Positions 36,553-43,820 of a stretch of 64,000 nt of DNA are shown in pieces (position 1 is the first letter of the stretch; each line of letters begins with the position of its first letter). The notes beneath the pieces were generated by a model. That model saw nothing but the letters and a program-made list of their open reading frames with translations, ran no database searches and had not been told where the DNA came from. The stretch spans positions 1 to 64,000 of the forward strand of contig SVFV01000006.1 of NCBI GenBank assembly GCA_015056655.1, in the 5' to 3' direction. A program made the position numbers and the translations under genes. The DNA comes from Butyrivibrio sp. GTDB lineage: Bacteria; Bacillota; Clostridia; Lachnospirales; Lachnospiraceae.

Positions 36553-39500
36553 TCAATCTTCATCTGCAGAAATTCCTGCTGTTCTGATGATGAACTGAAC
36601 TGTGCTGGGTTCATCAGAGTTTGCACCTGAGAATGTTGTGTAGCTCTGTGAAGCTTCATCAACAGCCTTAAGTCTGTCTGTTACTGAAAGAAGGTCGTCA
36701 TCCACTGTGCTTGTGAGCTTCTGGATACCTTCCTCGTCGAACTCTACCATACCGTCTGCAAGCTTTCTTGCACCGTCATCAAGCTCCTTAGCGCCATCGT
36801 TAAGCTTGCCAGCACCATCATTGAGCTGTCCTGCACCATCATCAAGCTTGATTACGCCATCGTTAAGCTCTGCAGCACCATCATCAAGAGTGATTGTTCC
36901 ATCACTGAGCTTTCTTGCGCCATCTGCAAGCTTGCCAGCGCCTTCGCTGAGCTGTCCTGCACCATCATTGAGCTTGCCTGCACCATCGTTGAGCTTATCT
37001 ACGCCATCCTTAAGATCGCCAGCACCGCTGTTAAGCTTTTTAGCACCATCGGAAAGACTCTTGCCACCATTACGAAGTGACTTACTGTTCTTATCGAGCT
37101 TGTTAACACCATCAGAAAGCTTCTTTGTGCCATCCTTAAGATCGCCGATTCCAGCGTAGAGCTTATCGCCGCCATCATCAAGCTGCTTAAGTCCTGTGTA
37201 AAGGGTGTTAGCACCTACTGATAACTGTGAAGCGCCTGCCTGGATGTCCTTAAGTCCGCCACTGCCAGTTCCGTTATAGAGCTGATCAAGTGTTGCGCTT
37301 GAAGAAGCAAGTGTCTTGTATGTCAAGTAGATAGCTGTAGCACTTGAAGCACCATTTGCTATACCACTAATATCGTCACTTATTGTATCTGCTATTCCAA
37401 GAGCTTCGGTAACATCTTTTAAAGCAGAACCTATACCACCAATTACTCCACCAATCTTCTGTGTGGATGCCGCAACCTTTGCCGGGGTGCCATCCTGACT
37501 CGATAATTCTCCAACAATAAAGTTCTGTACGCTAGATTCATTTGAAATATCAACACCATTGTCTTTTAATGCTTTTACCTTAGCCTGAGCACTTGCAGCC
37601 TTTTGCTGCATTGTTTCACCTTTTGACTGAAGGCTTGCCTGCAGTGTTGCAACATTAGCTGCACTTGCTGCCATTGCATCCCATGCTTCCTTGCTCTTTC
37701 CGGTCTGCTGCTGAATAAATACCCAGTCAGTTGCTGCATATTCATCAATATCGCTTACAGCGCCATCATCTGCTGAACCATCACCAAGTGTAACTGCTTC
37801 ATCATCTGTTGCCTCTGGAGTTGATTCTTCACTTGTGCTCTCTGAAGATGTTGCTTCTGTAGCCTCTTCAGAAGTGCTTTCTGTAGAATCAGAAGTATTA
37901 GCCTCTGTTGCTGAGCTTTCTTCACTAGCTGCATTATCAGATGTACTCTCATCTGCAGGAGTTTCATCTGTTGTGCTCTGCTCATTAGAAGCATTATCGC
38001 TTGAACTCTGATCGCTTGCCGTATCCTCTGTTGTGCTCTGCTGGCTTGCAGTATCCTCTGTTGTGCTCTGCTGGCTTGCAGAATTATCTGCGCTATTGTC
38101 CTGACTTGATGCTTCACTTGATGAGCTCTGATCATCTGTAGATTCTGAAGCACTATTATCTGTATTTGATGAACTATCAGAAGCGTTATTATCTGATGTA
38201 TCTTCTGATGCAGCTGTCTGATCCTCAGAAGTATCACCACTCTGTTTTTCCTCGTCGGAAATTACTTCATCAACTACCTCTACAGCCTCATCATCAGAAG
38301 AAGCTTCCTCTGTCTGCATTCCTGCAAGTTCACCCTGAGCCTTGGAAACCTCAAGTAAAGCTGATGTCAACTGAGCCATAAGAGTTGTCAATTCAGATGT
38401 ATCAGCTGCGCTGCTTGCAGCCTTAACTGCTGTACCAGACTGAGCCTGTGCATCAGCTGCCTGGATTATAGGACCATATGCTTCATAGAATGTATTAGCC
38501 GCAGAAGTTACAAGATCAAGATTTGTCTTTACTGCACCTGCTGCTGTATCAAGGCCTGTGCTGAGCTGTGCAGCTCCTGTTGCAAGCTGCTCTGCACCGT
38601 CTTTTGCTGAACCAATACCATCTGTAAGTGTCTTAGCACCAGCCTGAAGCTGACCTGCACCTGTATCGAGGTCTGAAGCACCTGTTGCTACTGTTCCAAC
38701 AGCCTCTGTGTATGTCTTAATACCTTTACTTAAATCACCAGCACCCTTTGCAAGGTCGCCAGTTCCTTTTGCAAGAGAGTTTGTACCCTTCGCAAGCTCT
38801 CCTGTTCCGTTTGCAAGATCACCTGTACCCTTTGCGAGCTCCCCAGCTCCATTTGCAAGTGTTCCTGCACCATCAGCAAGTTCGCCTGCACCACCTCTAA
38901 GTGTTGAAGTACCGTCCTTTAACTCTGATGTGCCATCCTTAAGCTTAGCAGTGCCATCCTTAAGTTCGCCTGTTCCATCAAGAAGTTCCTGTGTTCCGTC
39001 TGCAAATTTGCCTGTTCCATCTGCAAGCTCTCCAGAACCATCTACAAGCTGTGTGGATGCATCTGAAAGCTCATCCATATCATCATTTAAAGTATCAACC
39101 TTGTCTGAGTTGTAAATCTTATCAAGACCGAGGTCAGAAATAACATTTGCACTAGCCATTGAAATTGTCATAGGAAGTTCAAAGTTATTAACATCTGCAG
39201 TGATCTCAACATAATCAGGAATATCAACCTCATCCTTATCTATGTCGTTCTCTTCAAGCTTCTCATCATCGATCTTAAGTGATTCCTTAAGGCCAGGCAT
39301 TGCAACACCAACTACTACATAGTTGTTTGCATCTGATATAACCTTACCATTTGATACCTTTACATTTGCGAACTTCTCGTTGTCGAGCATTGTTCCTGAA
39401 ATCATTGTAAAAGGTACATCTATATTCTGCTTCTCCCCATCAATCTCAACTTCTTTGGTAAGTGTGTTTGTATAATCAAAACGGATCTTTACCTTACCAC

Positions 39501-40014
39501 TCTTACCAGCAATCTCTTCTGCTGTCATATCCTGACCGTCAAGGTTGTATGTAACCTTTACGCCTACAGGAACCTCTGTTGTGGGAGTTCCCTGATAGTA
39601 AATGTCAGAACCTTCTGCATCCCATGTAACTGTTCCATCGCCGTTATCTGTGAAGGACTCATCACCCTTTACATTTACGATATCCTTAAGTGAAGTTGTA
39701 TCTGTGATAATCTTGCTGTTGTCTGCATTCTTAAGCCAGTTGCTTACAACAACATCATCCACATCACCGTTAGCATCTGTCATGACATATACGGTTTCTT
39801 CTTTTCCGCTCTCAGCATCCTCAGTTGATCCTGTGAAAGCTGTCTTTGTCATTGTATCAACGAGCTCCTCAGCTTCCTTATCCTCTTCTGTAAGGGCCTC
39901 TTCCTGAACCTGAGTCTCATTGTTTTTTGTAAGTCCGCATCCTGCCATTGTAGTAAAAGCAAGTGCGAAGGCTGTGAAAACTGATGTAGCTTTGATTAAA
40001 TTTCTCTTGTACAT
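36553..40014 (-). CDS. Large lipoprotein with X-X-X-Leu-X-X-Gly heptads (YhgE/Pip-like)
   Basis: 1153 residues. Lipoprotein signal with lipobox cysteine at residue 26 (TTMAGC). Residues 60-310 form a globular beta-rich domain. Heptad block 1 (about 318-485) has units such as GELKDGT and GDLANGT; a Ser/Thr/Glu/Asp/Gln-rich insertion (about 575-760) is followed by helices and heptad block 2 (about 950-1100), with KKLSDGV, GKLNDGA and RKLADGM. The heptad pattern xxxLxxG is known from YhgE/Pip-type membrane proteins, often linked to MMPL genes; here there is no membrane helix, so it is attached by lipid. Partner of the MMPL transporter 67 bp upstream. Confidence 0.85.
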   Translation of the reverse strand: MYKRNLIKATSVFTAFALAFTTMAGCGLTKNNETQVQEEALTEEDKEAEELVDTMTKTAFTGSTEDAESGKEETVYVMTDANGDVDDVVVSNWLKNADNSKIITDTTSLKDIVNVKGDESFTDNGDGTVTWDAEGSDIYYQGTPTTEVPVGVKVTYNLDGQDMTAEEIAGKSGKVKIRFDYTNTLTKEVEIDGEKQNIDVPFTMISGTMLDNEKFANVKVSNGKVISDANNYVVVGVAMPGLKESLKIDDEKLEENDIDKDEVDIPDYVEITADVNNFELPMTISMASANVISDLGLDKIYNSDKVDTLNDDMDELSDASTQLVDGSGELADGTGKFADGTQELLDGTGELKDGTAKLKDGTSELKDGTSTLRGGAGELADGAGTLANGAGELAKGTGDLANGTGELAKGTNSLAKGTGDLAKGAGDLSKGIKTYTEAVGTVATGASDLDTGAGQLQAGAKTLTDGIGSAKDGAEQLATGAAQLSTGLDTAAGAVKTNLDLVTSAANTFYEAYGPIIQAADAQAQSGTAVKAASSAADTSELTTLMAQLTSALLEVSKAQGELAGMQTEEASSDDEAVEVVDEVISDEEKQSGDTSEDQTAASEDTSDNNASDSSSNTDNSASESTDDQSSSSEASSQDNSADNSASQQSTTEDTASQQSTTEDTASDQSSSDNASNEQSTTDETPADESTSDNAASEESSATEANTSDSTESTSEEATEATSSESTSEESTPEATDDEAVTLGDGSADDGAVSDIDEYAATDWVFIQQQTGKSKEAWDAMAASAANVATLQASLQSKGETMQQKAASAQAKVKALKDNGVDISNESSVQNFIVGELSSQDGTPAKVAASTQKIGGVIGGIGSALKDVTEALGIADTISDDISGIANGASSATAIYLTYKTLASSSATLDQLYNGTGSGGLKDIQAGASQLSVGANTLYTGLKQLDDGGDKLYAGIGDLKDGTKKLSDGVNKLDKNSKSLRNGGKSLSDGAKKLNSGAGDLKDGVDKLNDGAGKLNDGAGQLSEGAGKLADGARKLSDGTITLDDGAAELNDGVIKLDDGAGQLNDGAGKLNDGAKELDDGARKLADGMVEFDEEGIQKLTSTVDDDLLSVTDRLKAVDEASQSYTTFSGANSDEPSTVQFIIRTAGISADED
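36710..37165 (-). repeat. Heptad-encoding 21-bp repeats, C-terminal block
   Basis: About twenty 21-bp units encoding x-x-L-x-D-G-A heptads in the lipoprotein. Identical or nearly so at many positions (the word CACCATC recurs). Repeats of this kind are prone to unequal recombination. Confidence 0.75.
38540..39060 (-). repeat. Heptad-encoding 21-bp repeats, N-terminal block
   Basis: About twenty-two heptad units of the pattern x-x-L-x-D/N/K-G-T/A. The DNA is more varied here than in the C-terminal block. Confidence 0.7.
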
Positions 40015-40081
40015 AACTCTTCCTCTTTTCTTAGACGATAAAATTTTCTCAATATCTAAAAAATCTCCTACGCTAAAGTTA

Positions 40082-42217
40082 TCAGCCAGCGTTTCTGGCT
40101 TTCAGAACTTCCTTATGCTTCTCTTCTTTTCTCTCTTTGTCCCTATTTATGCAGTCTCGCATGCCCCATGTAGTTCTGATGATAAGTCCATCAAAGATCA
40201 TATACATGGAAGGAAGTACAAGAAGTACTACTGCCATACTGATAATCGCTCCTCTAGCCATGAGGAAGCAAAGGGATGCAATCATATCAACGCTGGAAAC
40301 AAGTCCAACACCAAAGGTTGCAGCAAAGAAACTGAGCGCACTTACTATTACTGACTTCATGCTTGTTGAAAGAGCGATGCGTGTTGCCTGCTTTTTACTC
40401 TGGCCATCCTTACGCTCTTTACAGTAACGTGTTGTCATCAGTATAGCATAATCTACAGTTGCGCCAAGCTGAATTGTTCCGATTACTACTGATGATATAA
40501 ACGGAATAACTGTTCCTGTAAATCCAGGAATACCCATGTTAATGAAAATCGCAAACTCAATAACAGCTACCAATATAAATGGAAGTGAAACTGACTTCAT
40601 TACAAAGGCGATGATAAGGAATACACAGAAGATTGAAACAAAGCTAACTGTCTGGAAATCCTTTGCTGTAATATTGATAAGGTCCTTTGTACAAGGAGCT
40701 TCACCAACTACCATTGCGTTCTCATCATATGACTTTACGATTTGTCCTACTTCTTCAATCTGAGCATTAACTTCATCAGATGCTGTCTTGTACTTACTTG
40801 TGAGCATCAGCATCTGGTACTGGTCGCTTTCAAGCTCTTCAAGGAGCTTATCGGGAACCATGCTCTTGGGGAACGTAGGTCCTATAAGTGACTCAACACC
40901 AAGAACTCCGTCTATTCCCTTTACTTCTTTAAGATCTCTGATCATTCCCTGCATTGTTGCTGTATCCATATTTGCATCAGCAAGAATCATGTAGGTTGTG
41001 TTAGTCTCAAAGTTCTTATCAAGCTCTATCATTGCCTGTCTGCTTGAAAGCTTATCAGGCAGTGTCTCGGACAGATCGTAGTAAACTGCTGTGTGCTTGT
41101 AGCCCCAGAGTGCCGGAGGAAGCAGACACAGGAAAATAAGTCCGAACATGATAGCGTGTCTTGAAATCCACTTAGGAGTCTTAACAAACTCAGGCATTAT
41201 CGGTCTGTGCTTTGTCTTTTCAATGACGTTATCAAAAATAAGGATCATTGAAGGAAGAACTGTTACGCAGCTTATAACACCGAAGATAACACCCTTGGCC
41301 ATTACTACACCAAGGTCAAGTCCGATTGTGAAGCTCATGAAGCAAAGAGCTACGAAACCAGCGATGGTTGTGATTGAAGATCCAAGCACTGACTGGAAGG
41401 TTGCTGTAATAGCATTTTCCATTGCTTCCTTTTTCTTTTCCCTACCAGTCTTCTCAAGTTCCTCCTGGTAGCTGTGCCACAGGAAAATCGAATAATCCAG
41501 TGTAACACCAAGCTGAAGAACCGCACTAAGTGATTTAGTAAGGAAGGATATCTCTCCCAGGAAGATGTTGGTTCCCATGTTGAACATGATCGCAATACCG
41601 ATGCTCGCCAGGAAGAAGAAAGGAATCAGGTATGAATCCATAGTCAGTGATAAAACGATCACTGCAAGAAGTACTGCCATTCCTACATATATAGGTGTTT
41701 CCTTCTCAGTTAAGTTCTTGGTATCAAGTACGATGGCAGCCATTCCTGAAAGGAAGCATTTCTCATTTGCAATCTTCCTTATATCTGTTATCGCCTGCAT
41801 TGTGCCATCACCTGAGGTTGTGTCATCAAAAATGATGAACATCAGCTGTGCATCACCGGTTCCAAGAGCCTCTGTAATCTCATCCGGAAGCATTTCCTTC
41901 GGAATCGTGTAATCCATGAAGGTGTCGTACCAGATGACCTTCTTTACATGGTCTACTGTTTCGATATCAGCCTTCATGTCAGCTATATCTTTATCTTTCA
42001 TTCCCTCTACAACAAACAATGAGTAAGCTCCGGTACCGAACTGATCCATCAGGATGTCCTGACCCTGCATTGTCTCAATCTCCCCGGGCAGATATGAGAG
42101 AATATCGTAATTAACTCTCGTTGCTGCCATTCCCATAAAACAGGGAACCATGAGCGCTATGCTGGCAATCAGTATTATGAACCTGGATTTTACAATTGCC
42201 TTAGTTAAATACTTCAT
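40082..42217 (-). CDS. MMPL-family RND transporter
   Basis: 711 residues from the ATG at 42217, which follows GAGG; an ATG at 42259 lies inside operator 1 and is unlikely. About twelve membrane helices in two RND halves. Loops after TM1 and TM7 (about 35-175 and 380-530) are extracellular. The conserved DYSIFLWHSY and the second-half DYAILMTTRY segments lie in the sterol-sensing/RND helices that carry the proton-relay aspartates. Such proteins export lipids or hydrophobic molecules, and co-occur with heptad lipoproteins. Directly repressed by the TetR protein, by the evidence of the palindromes. Confidence 0.93.
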   Translation of the reverse strand: MKYLTKAIVKSRFIILIASIALMVPCFMGMAATRVNYDILSYLPGEIETMQGQDILMDQFGTGAYSLFVVEGMKDKDIADMKADIETVDHVKKVIWYDTFMDYTIPKEMLPDEITEALGTGDAQLMFIIFDDTTSGDGTMQAITDIRKIANEKCFLSGMAAIVLDTKNLTEKETPIYVGMAVLLAVIVLSLTMDSYLIPFFFLASIGIAIMFNMGTNIFLGEISFLTKSLSAVLQLGVTLDYSIFLWHSYQEELEKTGREKKKEAMENAITATFQSVLGSSITTIAGFVALCFMSFTIGLDLGVVMAKGVIFGVISCVTVLPSMILIFDNVIEKTKHRPIMPEFVKTPKWISRHAIMFGLIFLCLLPPALWGYKHTAVYYDLSETLPDKLSSRQAMIELDKNFETNTTYMILADANMDTATMQGMIRDLKEVKGIDGVLGVESLIGPTFPKSMVPDKLLEELESDQYQMLMLTSKYKTASDEVNAQIEEVGQIVKSYDENAMVVGEAPCTKDLINITAKDFQTVSFVSIFCVFLIIAFVMKSVSLPFILVAVIEFAIFINMGIPGFTGTVIPFISSVVIGTIQLGATVDYAILMTTRYCKERKDGQSKKQATRIALSTSMKSVIVSALSFFAATFGVGLVSSVDMIASLCFLMARGAIISMAVVLLVLPSMYMIFDGLIIRTTWGMRDCINRDKERKEEKHKEVLKARNAG

Positions 42218-42244
42218 AACAACTACCTCGTTAAAAAATATTTT

Positions 42245-42259
42245 ATGACCACTGGTCAT
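42245..42259. promoter_or_regulatory. TetR operator 1
   Basis: ATGACCACTGGTCAT is a perfect 15-bp palindrome with the central base C. It overlaps the -35 box TGGTCA of the plus-strand tetR promoter (42253-42258) and lies in the 5' leader of the MMPL message. Confidence 0.8.
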
Positions 42260-42281
42260 TTTTTATCAACTATGTTATACT
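42253..42281 (+). promoter_or_regulatory. Promoter of tetR
   Basis: TGGTCA (42253-42258), 17-base spacer, TATACT (42276-42281). It faces the minus-strand promoter and the two use much of the same spacer. The -35 is inside operator 1. The tetR message would have a leader of about 200 nt that includes operator 2 and the family B element. Confidence 0.55.
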
Positions 42282-42302
42282 CCAAAAATGACCGGTGGTC
42301 AA
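42274..42302 (-). promoter_or_regulatory. Promoter of the MMPL-lipoprotein operon
   Basis: On the minus strand -35 TTGACC (42297-42302), 17-base spacer, -10 TATAAC (42274-42279). The -35 is covered by operator 2, and operator 1 lies just after the start point. Confidence 0.7.
42289..42301. promoter_or_regulatory. TetR operator 2
   Basis: TGACCGGTGGTCA shares TGACC-N3-GGTCA with operator 1; the centre differs (GGT against ACT). The two are 43 bp apart centre to centre, about four helix turns, on the same face of the DNA. Confidence 0.8.
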
Positions 42303-42306
42303 TATT

Positions 42307-42445
42307 TATTTTTGAGAAAAGTATAAAAGTTTCATAAAACGAGACGAATGCTCGCATTCAGGATCGATTTTATGAATTTTTATATTTGGCGAAACGCCAA
42401 AGCGAGGAAAAATCTTTGATTTTTTCGAGCCTTTTCTCAAAAATA
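42307..42445 (+). ncRNA. Family B structured element, copy 2 (tetR leader)
   Basis: A perfect 15-bp closing stem, TATTTTTGAGAAAAG (42307-42321) with its complement (42431-42445), encloses three hairpins. HP1 is TTCATAAAA-CGA / TCG-ATTTTATGAA with inner GAATGC/GCATTC. HP2 is TTTGGC-GAAAC-GCCAAA (42385-42401). HP3 is GCGAGGAAAAATC/GATTTTTTCGAGC (42402-42430). Order, loop of HP2, HP2-HP3 spacing and the tandem G.A of HP3 match the etfB-etfA copy; the closing and HP1 stems differ but still pair. Confidence 0.7.
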
Positions 42446-42487
42446 GTATGATAGTATATATGTAGTTTTATTTAGGTAGGTAATATC

Positions 42488-43090
42488 ATGGGAAAATGGG
42501 ATGCGAATAAGAAATTGAAGAGAGACTCCCTTCTGAACACTTCTCTTGAGTTGTTCACTTCGCAGGGAATAAATCAGACTTCCATATCTGATATTGTTAA
42601 GAAGGCCGGCGTCGCCAAGGGAACCTTCTATTTATATTTCAAGGACAAATATGATATAAGGAACAGACTGATCGCCAGAAAGGCTAATCAGCTTTTTACC
42701 AGCGCATATCTTGCAATTCAAAAAGAACACCTCTCTTCTGCAGAAGATAAAATGATCTTCATGATGAGACATATTCTGCTTGAGCTTCAAGATGATTCAA
42801 AGCTTCTGGCTTTTATGTATAAGGATTTAAGCTGGGGTCTGTTCAAGGAAGCCGTTACAGATTTTTCAGATGATGAAGATGGTGATTTCCTTGCAATCAT
42901 TGAGACTATGTTTGAAGATTCGCCGGTAAAATACAGAGATCATGAAGTAATGCTGTTCCTCATTGTAGAAATGGTAAGCTCATCAGGCTACAGTTCAATA
43001 GTCTATGAGCAGCCTATGGATCTTGAACATCTTCTTCCACAAATGGAACTCGCTGTTAGAGGAATAATGAAGGCTTATGAGCTTCACTAG
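42488..43090 (+). CDS. TetR/AcrR-family transcriptional repressor
   Basis: 200 residues. N-terminal helix-turn-helix with GINQTSISDIVKKAGVAKGTFYLYFKDK (about 30-57; key residues KG-T-F-Y-x-Y-F), and an acidic ligand-binding half. It is divergent from the MMPL operon with two palindromes between them, so it probably represses both promoters and is released by a substrate of the transporter. The RBS is TAGGTAGG before ATG 42488. Confidence 0.93.
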   Translation: MGKWDANKKLKRDSLLNTSLELFTSQGINQTSISDIVKKAGVAKGTFYLYFKDKYDIRNRLIARKANQLFTSAYLAIQKEHLSSAEDKMIFMMRHILLELQDDSKLLAFMYKDLSWGLFKEAVTDFSDDEDGDFLAIIETMFEDSPVKYRDHEVMLFLIVEMVSSSGYSSIVYEQPMDLEHLLPQMELAVRGIMKAYELH

Positions 43091-43102
43091 CTCATAAGCC
43101 TT
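43070..43102 (+). terminator. Terminator overlapping the tetR end
   Basis: AAGGCTTATGAGC (43070-43083) pairs with GCTCATAAGCCTT (about 43089-43102), then TAGTTTAATC. The stem includes the tetR stop codon. T-tract is modest. Confidence 0.6.
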
Positions 43103-43110
43103 TAGTTTAA

Positions 43111-43644
43111 TCACTTTAAATTCCCAAAGAACTCATCCCCATTTCCTGAATTCTCAGGTTTATCATCATCATCCCCCTCTTCCGGATCATCATATTCATC
43201 AGGGGCCTCCCCTTCCTCGTAGTCTCCATCATCTTCGTCGTAGCCGTACTCGTCTTCTTCGTCTTCGTCATCATCGTCAAAATCTTCGTCGTCATACTCC
43301 TCGTCGTACTCTTCATCATCATAGTCTTCATCGAAGTATCCGGCTTCTTCAAGACGTTCGCGGACATCACGATCAAAATCAAGATTGAAGTCTTCGGGAT
43401 CAATGCCGGCATCCTCCAGCATTTCAGCTCTTCCCTGCAAGTCCTCCATTAAAAACTCATCAAAATCAAGCCCGGCATTGCAGACAGCTTCCACAAGGTC
43501 AGCGTCCACATAAACTGTGAATTCATCGCTGTCCCCGTCAAAATCATCATCAACGTAGGGCAGATTCTCAGGAAAAAGAGAAAACAGTCTGCCGTTTTCA
43601 TCAAAATCAAGTGGGCCAAAGCCCTTTCCAAGGTTAACTTTCAT
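43111..43644 (-). CDS. Very acidic protein of unknown function
   Basis: 177 residues. The first 95 residues form a small domain (KVNLGKGFGPLDFDENGRLF, YVDADLVEAVCNAGLDFDEF); the rest is an Asp/Glu/Tyr-rich tail, mostly DDEEYDEE-like, probably disordered. GAGGG before the ATG. Not membrane-bound. It may bind cations or a basic protein; no family recognised. It is the first gene downstream of thl2, so it may be expressed with it through the family A elements. Confidence 0.7.
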   Translation of the reverse strand: MKVNLGKGFGPLDFDENGRLFSLFPENLPYVDDDFDGDSDEFTVYVDADLVEAVCNAGLDFDEFLMEDLQGRAEMLEDAGIDPEDFNLDFDRDVRERLEEAGYFDEDYDDEEYDEEYDDEDFDDDDEDEEDEYGYDEDDGDYEEGEAPDEYDDPEEGDDDDKPENSGNGDEFFGNLK

Positions 43645-43668
43645 GTACCCTCATCCTTATCAATCAGC

Positions 43669-43740
43669 GGAGGTTCGACTCTCACTTCGTTCGCTCGAAC
43701 AAGGTAGTACACCAAGCTCGAAAAAACCTCGCTAAGTATG
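43669..43740 (-). ncRNA. Family A two-hairpin element, copy 4 (distal)
   Basis: The second of two tandem copies behind thl2. Hairpin 1 is TACT-T-AGC-GA-GG pairing with TC-GA-GCT-T-GGTG, again 29 nt. Here the outer pair CACT/AGTG has become TACT/GGTG, still pairing through G.U. Linker TACTACCTT. Hairpin 2 (43673-43700) is GTTCGA/TCGAAC with GCGA/GAGAG. Tail ACCTCC. It precedes the acidic-protein gene. Confidence 0.7.
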
Positions 43741-43745
43741 TTTAA

Positions 43746-43820
43746 GGTAGTTCGACTCTCACTTCGTTCGATCGAACAAGGTAGTACACTAAGCTCGAAA
43801 AAACCTCGCTAAGTGATTAC
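43746..43820 (-). ncRNA. Family A two-hairpin element, copy 3 (proximal)
   Basis: It begins at the thl2 stop codon, as in thl. Hairpin 1 (43787-43815, 29 nt) is CACT-T-AGC-GA-GG / TC-GA-GCT-T-AGTG. Linker TACTACCTT. Hairpin 2 (43750-43777) is GTTCGA/TCGAAC with internal loop TCGA/GAGAG and a short AC/GT inner stem. Tail ACTACC. Nearly identical to copy 4 in hairpin 2. Confidence 0.72.

Noticed and set aside
42218..42259. An upstream start for the MMPL gene at 42259
   Set aside because: That ATG is part of the operator palindrome; GAGG is placed for the ATG at 42217.
43116..43412. Alternative-frame proteins inside the acidic-protein gene
   Set aside because: They are shadows of the GAT/GAA-rich repeats: Met/Thr-rich on the same strand, with no ribosome site.
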